Shown piece after piece: positions 35,825 to 47,249 of a stretch of 64,000 nt of DNA. Below the pieces are notes generated by a model. The model saw only the letters and a list, made by a program, of their open reading frames with translations. It made no database searches and was not told the origin of the DNA. The DNA is from Rotaria macrura (Eukaryota; Rotifera; Eurotatoria; Philodinida; Philodinidae), in assembly GCA_900239685.1 (NCBI GenBank), contig OENT01000050.1, forward strand, positions 1 through 64,000, written 5' to 3'. Position 1 is the stretch's first letter. Every line of letters begins with the position of its first letter. Both the position numbers and the translations under genes were made by a program.

Positions 35825-36265
35825 ATGGATACACATAATATGTATGATTCATCCGATAAAATTCCAATAGCAATACCATATCAATCAAAAACATCCTTAG
35901 CAATCTTATCAACAACAGAAGAGAATGAATTTCTCGCTCGAAATCAAGTTCGATTAGCATTAGTATTCAGTGGTCTTTGGCTTTCATATTGTTGGTGGCT
36001 ATCTGATCGATATCGATTTGATTTTGGTCGATACACAACTGCTATTCGCCTTCTCTTTTGTATTTTACATGTTTTAACTGTATGGAAAGTTTTCCAATAT
36101 ATGATCAAAGTTGCATTTCGTCTATATCGTTTCACTCGACGAATACGAACAGTTTTGCCAAGACATTTAACAATGATTGTATTATCACTTGTCTTGTTTG
36201 TATTATTAACATTTGTTCTTAATTTTAAACAATTTTTGAGAGATGCTTTTGCAATAGTTGATTAA
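35825..36265 (+). CDS. Unidentified three-pass membrane protein, 146 aa
   Basis: A single open frame from ATG 35825 to TAA 36263-36265. A soluble N-terminus of about 40 residues precedes three hydrophobic helices: RLALVFSGLWLSYCWWLS (about 43-60), TAIRLLFCILHVLTVWKVFQ (about 71-95) and LTMIVLSLVLFVLLTFVLNF (about 115-135). Arg-rich segments (RYRFDFGR, RLYRFTRRIRTVLPR) lie between them. I do not recognise the family. It sits 142 bp after the MIT-domain gene on the same strand and may share its transcript. T-rich sequence and ATTTATTTATTTATTT follow the stop. Confidence 0.68.
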   Translation: MDTHNMYDSSDKIPIAIPYQSKTSLAILSTTEENEFLARNQVRLALVFSGLWLSYCWWLSDRYRFDFGRYTTAIRLLFCILHVLTVWKVFQYMIKVAFRLYRFTRRIRTVLPRHLTMIVLSLVLFVLLTFVLNFKQFLRDAFAIVD

Positions 36266-36314
36266 CAGGTTGTTGTTTTTCTAAATCAGTTTATTTATTT
36301 ATTTATTTTTGTGT

Positions 36315-36782
36315 TTAAAATATTGAAATTTGTAATTTTGTCATCTTATTGTTGTTACTATTAGTCACTGCCTGGCAACGAAGTGTTTGATAATTTTGAA
36401 TTGCAGCAACATATGCAATACGGCATACGTAGAATAGAGAAAAACATAAATAAAAAAAACATGTTGGGCAACGATTACTAATGATAGTGATCCTATTTAA
36501 TTCAAAGGATTCGCTTTGATAAAAAACTACTATTAATATTTTATGCTTTATCATTTTTTTTGAATTAACAACACATCTACAAGTTGACGACTTAATCGAA
36601 CTATTTGTTTCGCTTTTCAGTCTGCTCACATTAGTATCTTTTTGTTCATGTTCGATACTGTAAGTAGTGCTTTGTTTATGTGTCCTGAAGAAAGAATATA
36701 AGATCTCGACAATACGTACAATAGTTAATATAAAAGGAAATACCAAAGTGTTGAAATATCGTCTTAAAATAACAGTAGACAA
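36315..36782 (-). CDS. Doubtful minus-strand open frame, 155 codons, convergent with the gene before it
   Basis: The frame is open for 155 codons but lacks an ATG at its 5' end; the first possible start is TTG at 36782. It could only be the last exon of a spliced gene. It predicts two hydrophobic segments (TLVFPFILTIVRIVEILYSF and FFYLCFSLFYVCRIAYVAAI). AATAAATAAATAAATAAA lies just after the stop in the right orientation, which is why it is listed. A CTTTCTTCAG acceptor-like site occurs inside the frame. No family is recognised and no upstream exon was found. Confidence 0.2.
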   Translation of the reverse strand: MSTVILRRYFNTLVFPFILTIVRIVEILYSFFRTHKQSTTYSIEHEQKDTNVSRLKSETNSSIKSSTCRCVVNSKKMIKHKILIVVFYQSESFELNRITIISNRCPTCFFYLCFSLFYVCRIAYVAAIQNYQTLRCQAVTNSNNNKMTKLQISIF

Positions 36783-39700
36783 TAGTATTATAGTATCAAA
36801 CGGAAATCATCGTGTACATTGAATTGAATTTTACTCTGTTGAAATCTTGTTATCGTTTGAAAGAGATTTATTCGTACGAACTAAAGCATGATGTATAGTT
36901 TCTCTGAAAGTCGAGACGTAGATGTGATTTTAAAGACGATCGTTTTCTTGCTTTAGGAAAGAAGAATATTTTTTTCACAGCTGAATAATCAAAGTTGTTT
37001 GTAAAGATAAATGTATCGTGCAAACTAAATGTCACAATCAGCGTCACTATTAGATATCGTGCCAATCCGAATGTTTATTCAATTTGGGCTAGACCTTAAT
37101 CTGGCCTGAAAGAAAAGGCTATTGAAATAGGATGATCTAATTGGAAAAGGATAGAAATTTTCAGAATCTTCAAAGTTAAGTCATACGCAAGAAAAAGATA
37201 ATATTCTTAACAAAATAGATCACAATCCAAAAATTAGAGATACGATTGCTGTGTCGCAAGTATCGTTCGTTGATCTTCGAAGAGCGACAGTTCAGAACAG
37301 TTATTACATAGTGCTCTTACATCCTGAAGCTGAAATAAACGAACAGTTCCATGAGTAGCGAAGGGAGAAGGAAATGGCGTTGTAGATCGTCTTCAAATCG
37401 ATGATGAAGCTCATAACTATTCGGATGCATCTTTACCGAACAGCTAATGAAGGGATTGAATGAAGAATCATGTAGAGATTAAAAAAATCTCCAATGACGC
37501 ACTGATAGTCTCAAATAGATGAATCTAGCAAACATCCAGATCGTCAGAAGTATTTAATGTTAACACGTTCGATATTGTGAAGATATACTCAAGCCTTAAC
37601 TATCATGCATTACGCAGAGCTCGTTCATTGATGATTTTCAGACACTATGAGGTTCATTCCAGAGATATTATATACTTCAACAGGAGGATAGTCTTGAGTT
37701 GAATTCCAATTTGTACGTCAGCCAATATTTTAAATATTAACGTTTAGAATTTTCTAAGGTAGAATTCGATAGTTCGATGTAAGTTGCGATCTGACGAACT
37801 GATCCAAATGATGCCCTGATCGACTTTTTTCTTTGCAGAAAGGTCCTATGTGATCACATGAATAAAATTAACCATTTCTTTTCTAGAAACTGACCTATGT
37901 CAACTGACAATTAGCTCATTTGAAGCACATACAAAAAGTAAATTATTTTAGGTCTCATTTCATAGAAATGTCATTTCTTCCATTATGAATAATACTTAAA
38001 ATATTGACTTTATCTGTGATAGTTTTGCATTATTGTCTTCATTTTTTTCTCATTTTCTTTTCAAGTGACGTTCATCTTGCAGAGTGTCACTCAATATCAT
38101 AACTCAAATTAGACAGCTAATGATTATTCAATGTATGCATCTAATTTTCGTGACAATTTTGGTTCTTCAGCTTTTGTTTTTTCTTAGAAAAACTTGAAGA
38201 GCAGTACTAGAATATTCTGAACTCGGAAGAATGGTCATTAGAAAAGTTTTAAAGATGCGTAGATCAACGTTGTTGTTTTCTTACTATTGATTTTGATATT
38301 AAAGTATTTTAGAGACTAAATTAGTAACTTTGAAATGCTTCATCACTGTAAAACAATGACGAAAATCCACATTTCGTGTGAACAAAATGATCAATATTCC
38401 GGTTACATTTATACTGTAACTGAAAATCTGATGATGCATAAACTTGTAGTTCTTGAAGAATCTACTATTGCATGATAATAACTCTCGAGTTAGTGAATTC
38501 TAGTTTAGCACACATTATTTTTGACAATGGGCATAGACGCAGCCCTATTATGATATATAGCGGGACGCATCTCAAGAGGATATTATTTCTTGTTAAAATG
38601 GTATACGATTAAAATAATTGTACTGAAAATTTTATTATAGATTTCTACTGATTTGGTCGCGACTTGGCAACTGTTGCATTCATGTTAGTGGATATTTTTG
38701 AATAATGACCATTAAGGAGTTTCGCACGAATATATCCGAAAAGAGCTCAGACTACTGCGAAGCCAGACTTGCAAACAAACTCTCAAATGATGTAAAACAG
38801 AAAATAAAATCTATTTCATCGAATTTTTACATTTCAAACTGAAATGAGGAAACATGATTGAGTCCAATTTTTGACAATACTGACATTTTAAGTACTGCCG
38901 ACGTTCGAGCTGTACTAAAACTCTTCTGTATTCAAAAAAATATTCCGATGGAATCAATTTAAGTTATACATGCACGACATTGATCTTTAACCTTCGTTAA
39001 TTGAGTATGTGTATGTGACGCCGGTCGTGAACACTTTTTCTTACCATCTGTAAGTACATATGTCATGCTTTGAGAACAGAGATCGAGGTCATCTATGGTA
39101 TTGTTTGAATCTTTGTAGGATTAATTATTTTAAGGTTGGCTAGCTCTACATCAGATAAAAGGAAGACTATATACATCAATGTACACGCAAAATAAAGGCG
39201 TATGGCTTTCCAATGCATCATAAACGTTCGAAATCGATTATTTGTATTGTTCGAAATCTAGATTGAAGTCTAACAGCGCATATCATAAAATCTTCGATAG
39301 TTTCCGATAATATCTGTCGTAGAAAAAATGTTATTGATAGAGTAATTATAAAAGATATCTTTTGTATTTTTAAGTGTTGCGGACCCTATGTGCAGGAATT
39401 TTTGAATGAACTTCATTGTGACTATTCTTTTCTTTCTCTGTTTAAAAATGTATTTGAAGATGTAGTGCATGACAGAGTAGCTTTTTGAATTTAACTTTTA
39501 TAATTATATAAAACACTAATTTCATAATCAGAGTAGGATTTTTGAAGAGTTCTTCTATATATTCAGTTTTCATTTTTTTTTCTTACTTTTAAAGAAAATT
39601 TTCCAAGGACATCTGTCGTTTTATGAACCACGAGAGAATCTTTTGAAAGAAAAGGAACTATGCAAAGCATATGTCGATGCTAAATGTGAGATACTTCTAC

Positions 39701-42691
39701 TCTTGCGTAATGAATATCTTACAAAAAAAGATATTAAAGTGAGTTTACCGTTTTACCCTATAATATAGGTCGTTCATGAAAATTTTCCGATGAATTCCTT
39801 TATATTTCAATACGTCTGAGTCTGAATCAAGTTCTGATATCAACTTTTACATTCCATAGAAAGTATTTCTTTGGAAACCATAGTTTACCTTGCGAGAAGT
39901 CGATGTCTTCTTTATTTTCTAATAACTTTTGCATGTCGAATAAAATGTATAGAAAATGGTAAAAGATCGCTGCACATCGTGAATAGGTGTCATCAAATGG
40001 TAAGTCCTGTTTCAGAAAATATCTATAAATGTTTTATCATTTTCGTTCGATATCAACATTACAAAGTGGATTAAGAAATTTACTGCATTTGAAAATTGAA
40101 TTCACTGTATTGAAAACACATGAAATTTAGTATAGTTGAGCTTAAAAATCGATTATATCGTATAAAATTATGAATGGATTCAAGACAAATGAACTAATTA
40201 AATATTATAACAGTTCATAGATAAATTGGCATAGAAACATGCAGGTAGTAAAAGTTGATGTTTCACTTATTACTATTGAATTACACTTTCATGCACTAAA
40301 TTAAACTCATGCCTATAGCGAAAATTTATTAAAGCAATTAACATTCTCGCGTAACAGCTTAGATAGGATGGATTTAATGCAGTCAATGGAATTAATGCTT
40401 TTTTTAGGATATTTTGAATTATAAGTTTCAGAGTAATAAATTAATCGAACGATCTAGTACTACAATGAATAAAGTTACATCATAATTGAATCATACTTTG
40501 ATTATCAGGAAAAATGATAAAACATTTAACATAATAATGCTATCGTTCGTTCCTCAGATCTTTAAACGACCTTTTAGTTAGTGTCGATGTGATTTTATCG
40601 AATTCATTGATCGAAAATGTTGAAGTTTCAGACAGAAAACAGACAATTGCTTTTTTGTGAGTTATCGAATTTTCTATTAGTCGAATAGTACTTGTCAAAA
40701 TGAATATCGAATATCAAATTTTAAATAGACATCATATTTGTGTTAGAATTAATTAGAATATAGTATATGGAGCATAACTCAATAGTAGCAATAGATAGTG
40801 ATAATTGAGTTTCAATAATCGGAACAAAAGAGTGCTTTCAACGTTTTTCATTAGTGATTCATTTATGAAAAATATCATTGTAACAGCCATCATTTACATG
40901 TGACATTCCCCAAACACATAGAAACAACGGGGATCTTTCAAGAAAATTTCGACCGAAGGTTTCTGCAAGTGAATTTATCATTCAGATGATAACCAGACAC
41001 AAAGAAGTTTCAAGTTTAAGTGCTTCGATTTGTTGAACGTCATGGATCGTTAGCCCTTGTATTTGTTAAATTGTTGAGTCTAGATGTACCACTCTTTTTA
41101 TTACAATGTGAGCTTAACTTTGGAGAGAAATGCGTATACAATTAATACTTTTATTGAACGTATTACGAATAACATGAATGATATTAACCTGATCGATAGA
41201 CAAAGAATTTTCTGGAATGTTAAACCATACATATCTGGGGGAACATTAAATTTCTTTGAATTTTGAACATTTATCTTTGCATTTTTTCAATGGAAACATA
41301 ATTTCTTGCAAGAACTATGCTTTTATCTGTCTCATATAGATATTAACCTTTCTACAGTAATTACTACAATGGATATCATACATTAGATAACTTATTAGAT
41401 TTCTTTCATTTCTAAAACAGCTAACCGATGAAAATCCACAAATGCCTATGATTAATTTCAGTTCTATGTTCCTTGAACATATTTCAATGATTCTTGCTAG
41501 AAAATAATCAAACATGCAAACTCAGTTCTTTCTCCTAGCGTACGATTCTTAGTATTATGATTTTCTAATATTAAATATGACACAAATACAATATTCTAGT
41601 ACAGCATTCTACGCTTACGCCTCATTCAATTGATATGCATATTAGAACATACTATTGGGTTAGATCAGATAATAGTAGCTTAGGAAGATGTTATGTATCA
41701 TATTTGAGCATCAGAATAACATTAAAGGACAAGAATTTTATGCTTGTTATATCGAATAGGAGCACTATGCGAGGGTTGATGAAAACATTCTCTTCTATTT
41801 TTTTCGTATTTGACTCTAGTTTTTTTTCACAGTTTCATACACAGACATTATCCTCTACAGATCTTTGCTATCTGCCACTATGACTATCTTCTAAGGTACA
41901 GACATACGTAGTTGATTGCTAGGAATTCCTTCCATTAAGATAGTCTATATTGTGGGATCGAAGATAATTTTTCACTAGCCGAGCCTAAAATTTTTGTCCA
42001 GTGAATATTTCCTGTCTCCTCATTTTAAAAAAGGATTTGAAAGAAAGGCCATATTTTCTATGCATTGTCAATTAGCACTCACGTTCAAAATGCAATTCAG
42101 AGAGTCAATCATTCATACTTTGTTTTTTTTTTGATTAATGTTGTTTCTTTCTATACGGTCATTTTCTAGAAAAAAAATCAGATAGTATTGTCTAAAGCGA
42201 AACAGTAACTAAATAAATATCACAACAACAAAAAATTAAGCTTTAAACGATATGTGAAACGTAATGGGTCACATTAATTCTCATTGATCGGATTGTGCAA
42301 AACAATACTTTTAAAATTAATGGTAAGCCTTATATCAAAGTATTCGAATTACTCTTTCTCTCACTTTTGTCTAGTAATTCTCTCATAACTCTATTTTATC
42401 TTCTCACTAACCGTAACATGAACACATTTGATTAGCTTCCGTCCTCTGTCGAAATGAATCCATGTTCTTATTGGAACTATCAAGAGTAACCTCAATGAAT
42501 GACAGAGTGGTCTCAATTTTGTTGCTCTACAAAGTGACATAATATTTCGTTTGACTCTTTCCTTCTGCAAAACTTGTACGATTTTAATTATTATTTATTC
42601 AAGAAAAGTCCTTTTCTTACAATGAACCTGTTTTTATTGTTAGCTAAGAAGAATTGTCGAGTCCGAGTTAAGTTAATACTTTTCCTCAGAT
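36783..42691. other. Gene-poor interval
   Basis: Mostly AT-rich sequence without supported genes. The part 37080-37800 looks slightly richer in GC and codon-like words but is broken by stops in every frame, so it may be an old decayed insertion. One exon-like stretch at 39595-39738 is listed separately. Other open frames are short. Confidence 0.4.
39595..39738 (+). CDS. Orphan exon-like stretch, 48 codons
   Basis: A T-rich tract ending in AAAG (39594) precedes 144 open nucleotides. These end at AAA|GTGAGT, a strong donor, so the stretch would be a phase-0 internal exon. The product is hydrophilic and helical (KIFQGHLSFYEPRENLLKEK, then ELCKAYVDAKCEILLLLRNE, ending YLTKKDIK). No flanking exons were found and no family is recognised. 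It may belong to an unrecognised gene, be a pseudogene relic, or be chance. Confidence 0.2.
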
Positions 42692-43144
42692 ACGAACAAC
42701 TTTAAAATATAGGTGGTCGTTGATGTGCACACAAGCAGATACACTAATGTTAAGGTATTTATAGTATGTGTTAGATACTTGTAGCTAAAAATATCACAAA
42801 GTTTTTTCTATTCTTATGTAAAATTTGGATAGAGATCATCTACTTAGATGAGAAAAAACCTTCGAAATTAAAATACCATGCTATACAAAAGTGTTTGCTT
42901 TGAGTCTAATTTTCGCTATATTTGAAAATAATAGCATCTCGAGTATTTTTAGATTATGTTTTTAGTTTCAAACATACTTTTTCATATTGAAGTGTATGAT
43001 CTCGATCCAAATCTCACATAAGAATAGAAAAAATCTGGTGATATTTTTAGCTACAAGTATCTAACACTTACTATAAATACCTTAACATTAGTATTTCTGC
43101 TTGTGTGCACATCAAGAACCACCTATATTTTAAATTTGTTCGTT
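42692..43144. repeat. Long inverted repeat, arms about 160 bp
   Basis: The left arm (about 42692-42855) and right arm (about 42982-43144) are reverse complements with scattered mismatches, roughly 90% identical by eye. They share, for example, ATGTGCACACAAGCAG, TAATGTTAAGGTATTTATAG and TTAGATACTTGTAGCTAAAA. The loop is about 125 bp. There is no clear target duplication, open frame or similarity to the other inverted repeats here. It could be a MITE-like element or a local inverted duplication. Confidence 0.85.
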
Positions 43145-45976
43145 TCCGCGAAACAATTTTAATTTCACTTGAATACGTCACGACTTCTTAAATAAAAATA
43201 CAAAGAGTTTCAATGTTAGAAAAAGAAACAAGCTGTTTTTTCATGTCTTTCTTTTAAGTTTCTTTTTGAGGCATGCCTAAATTCATAAACAACATCCATC
43301 GTGTCTAATTGCTTTTTTATTCGTGTAGACTTGCTAAGAAGAAGAGCATGGTAGAGTTTCTTTCTTTTTATTAAGGTGTCAATCATCTTATAGAATCGCA
43401 CAGTGAGTTTTCTTTCGTTATTTATTTATTGATTGAAGTACGAGCATCTTACAGAGCCATATCATGAGTTTTCTTTATTTTTTTCTAGCTTAACGTACTC
43501 AGAAAACGTTTTGTTTTTTCGTCGCACTGTTCTCGGGAAAGGAAAGGCAGAAAATAGTTGTTCAAACATGAGACGAAAGTACCAAGATCGAACTAGAGTT
43601 TCTTTTCTTTTCTAAATTTTCAATAGAACGTTTCGTTCACATAGAAATAGTATCCTAAAAACAGAATGCTTCTGAGGACTTTGTATTTTCCAAGTTTCAA
43701 GATAATTAAAACGAGAAAAGTTAGGCACCAGTGCATTTGCTCTTGTGTAAAACAGTTGCAAATACAGCTGATTATAGATCATAAATCACAGAGAAAACTA
43801 AGCGATCAATACATACTATTGATTAGAAACATAGTTGCATCTCTTAATTGAGTTTCCTTAGTAATGAATTTGACAGTAACTACTTGAGAGATAATAACTA
43901 TAGACAATAAGAAATATTATATTCTACTTGATATTGTAGAGTAGACAGTCATTTGGGTTTCACACTTGATTGTGTACTCTTGATTTTGTAAAGACGGCAT
44001 CTAGTTAAAATTTTTTACACTCACGAAAGAGTATCTAGTCACCAATGGCCTTTATTTGTTTATTTTAAACTTTTCCAGGCATCAAGACTCTCATTCACTT
44101 CATCCCTTAAAAATTAAGTTGTTAAGAAAAAGAGCGTTAGCGTATCTTTTATTCTAAGTTGCTCTTTCAAACTGAACTAAAACACAATTTTGATCATAAA
44201 AGTTCATAAGATTGACTAGTCCTTCCTTCGCAATTGAAAATGGTTTTTATTTTACTGTATTTTCTAAATTAATTCTATGGTCCATAAATATTCCAAAGTA
44301 TTAAGAATTACTTTGAATTCATATACCATTGATAGAAACAAGACAAGTTTACTTATTGACGTGTAAATGGTTTTCATTAGAGTATTACAGATAAAAGCCA
44401 ATGTTAATATGTTCATAGTTCTCAGCTCATTGTCTTGTTTATTTTCTAGAGAATATTATTCTTTTAAGATGTGATGCATGTGTTGAAGAATTCGTATCGC
44501 ATTTAGTCTTATATTTTATTATCCATAATCTTAGTTATTTTTGTTTTTTCTCTATCCGAGTAAGTACATTCATTCGTAAATGAGTGCATTCCATTATTAT
44601 TTTCTAAAAAATAGATAGTTTAAACGTATTCATTAAAAGACAAGTACCTTTTCCTACATCCTACACTTGAACATTAAAAATTATCATTCGAATCTTATAA
44701 ATTAATTTTATTTGTCGAACGTCTATTACCGAACAACAGAAAATTCCAAATTTTGTTCTTCCGTTTCGAAACAACACCATAAACATTGAAAAAAAACAGA
44801 CACAACTAGTGTCTTTTCTCTGTTCACATCCAACACCAGAAACATGGAACGACAACTGACACTAACTGTATCTAAAGCAGATAATTGTGCCACTAATGTA
44901 TTAGAATTTTTATGAATACACGAAGTCCATTATAGAATACACTGCAAACAATTATACTGATACTCTTTTTTTAATGAGATTTTTTCAAGTTGTATAATAT
45001 ATATGTGACACGATAATGAGCATAATATATTGTACTAAAGGCTAACATCTTGAACATGAGAGTACCTAGATCAAAACTAACATTTCTTCTTCTGTAACGA
45101 TATTATCTAGTTAAAAGTGAAACTAAAATAATAAAGAATTTTTTTTAACAATCTGTAAGTATTTGAAAAAATACTTTCCCAACGACCTTAGTTCATATTG
45201 ATAGTTTTCATTTCACACAGTCTCCGATTTTTAGACACATATGTATGTTGTTATGACGAGGAGTATGATGAAGATAGTAATTTATTGCTGAATTCCTAGT
45301 CAAGATAAAAGAAGTTTCATTCTCTAGTTTTAATTAACGTCAGCTTGCACATGAGCGGATTTTTTTTTCTTCTTTTCTGAGATGCATATTACCTAAAACA
45401 CCACGCATTATTCCAGTTTCTCTTTAGTCGTCTAAGATCGTCTTCTCTTTCACAGAACCTTTTATTCTCTACTGTTCTCCATTGGTCATCTAAGAAGCCT
45501 GAATATCATACTAACTCACTGAGTTCCTAAGCAATTGACTCATGAGTCTTGTTAGTTGATTTTTTCTTCACAATATAGACGTATAAATGCCGTGTATTAA
45601 GAGAAATGAAATGGTACGGAATTTGCACGTGTGATGAATGTAGTTCATTTAAGTTAAGAAAAACATCCATCTCATTTATTGATCATTCTTACTTAATTAT
45701 CTGCACCTATCGACATAAACTAAGTATTCATTCGAAAGACTAGCACTTATGATCCATAACAACTGAACCTATTTCATCACTGTTTGATTCTTCTTTAGCA
45801 AACCTATTCGAACTTGCACGATACTAGTCATTAGAAAGTATCTTTCTTAGGAATAAACCTCAGGACTAATTATCCCATATTTCTATAAAATAATATGCAA
45901 CTCTTTAGAATTCATTGCACTACAAAATCTAGATTATAACTCACCTACACAGTCAAATAAATATACGTGAAAGGTA
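43145..45976. other. Intergenic, nothing recognised
   Basis: AT-rich, with short open frames only (none above about 65 codons) and no family signal. It lies between two long inverted repeats. Confidence 0.5.
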
Positions 45977-47249
45977 AGGTCGATTACTTTTTCCACTGGT
46001 CTAAACGTCGATTCATATAACTTGAACATCCGACAACGGACATACGATATCATATTTCGAAAGAAGAACATTTGTTTGCTGACAACAAATTCTCACTCTT
46101 GATTCGACTACACATCAAGATAAATATTAATAGACTTTTCACACCGTAACTCTTTGTTTTTCTTTCATTATTCCTCTTTGAGAAAAGTCTTTCTTTTCTC
46201 TTTTTAAGATTCGATCTTGAGTAGAAAAATGTCGTTTTGTTAGATTTAAAATTACTAATGCAAATAAAGCGCTTTTCAGCTAGAAAGTTCTATAGTATAG
46301 ATTTATAGATTTATTTCGTAAGATTATCTATGTTATGATGATTTGTATCTGAACGTAATAGTCAATGTTTGATTGAGCTGGAAAGCTGATCGACTTTCCA
46401 GTTGCAAAGAACAACGGATATTTCCATTTTTAAGCACGATAAGGAAGTAACCATAGCATATCGTATCCTTCTGTGTATCTTTGAGCAAGCATTAGTTCAA
46501 GAATGAAAAAAAGTTGCATTCAAACTAGGTAGATTTTGAAAACTTCTATGCCTATTGGGCGATTAAACTCAGAATTTGACCAGATGAAATGCTAGAGGAG
46601 AAATGCTAAACAGAAGTATTAGTTTCATATAAAACTCATTTTTTTAATTATATTATAGATTACCCTACAGTCAGTTTATACTTTAATTATCGATATGAGT
46701 TTTCTTTCATGCTGGAACTAGCTTTTCCTTGAAGACACACTGAAGGATACAACATGCTTTTTGTACTTTCCTATGCAAGTATTCGTTTTTCTTTACAACT
46801 AGACCAACTTTTGTACGTTTACAACTCGAAAGCGGATCAGATTTCCAGCTCAATCAAACATTGACTATTACGTTCAGATACAAATCATCATAACATAGAT
46901 AATCTTACGAAATAAATCTATAAATCTATACTATAGAACTTTCTAGCTGAAAAGCGCTTTATTTGCATTAGTAATTTTAAATCTAACAAAACGACATTTT
47001 TCTACTCAAGATCGAATCTTAAAAAGAGAAAAGAAAGACTTTTCTCAAAGAGGAATAATGAAAGAAAAACAAAGAGTTACGGTGTGAAAAGTCTATTAAT
47101 ATTTATCTTGATGTGTAGTCGAATCAAGAGTGAGAATTTGTTGTCAGCAAACAAATGTTCTTCTTTCGAAATATGATATCGTATGTCCGTTGTCGGATGT
47201 TCAAGTTATATGAATCGACGTTTAGACCAGTGAAAAAGGTAATCGACCT
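45977..47249. repeat. Large palindrome: 391-nt arms that appear identical, around a diverged inner palindrome
   Basis: Arms 45994-46384 and 46842-47232 read as exact reverse complements along their full length, with equal lengths and no indels. A few further bases on each outer side match with small differences (to 45977 and 47249). Inside, the 457-bp spacer continues as an inverted repeat but with many mismatches; for instance GCATATCGTATCCTTCTGTG on the left pairs with GCATGTTGTATCCTTCAGTG read from the right. No open frame is present. If transcribed, it would fold into a long double-stranded hairpin. A mis-assembly is possible and needs long-read support. Confidence 0.9.
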
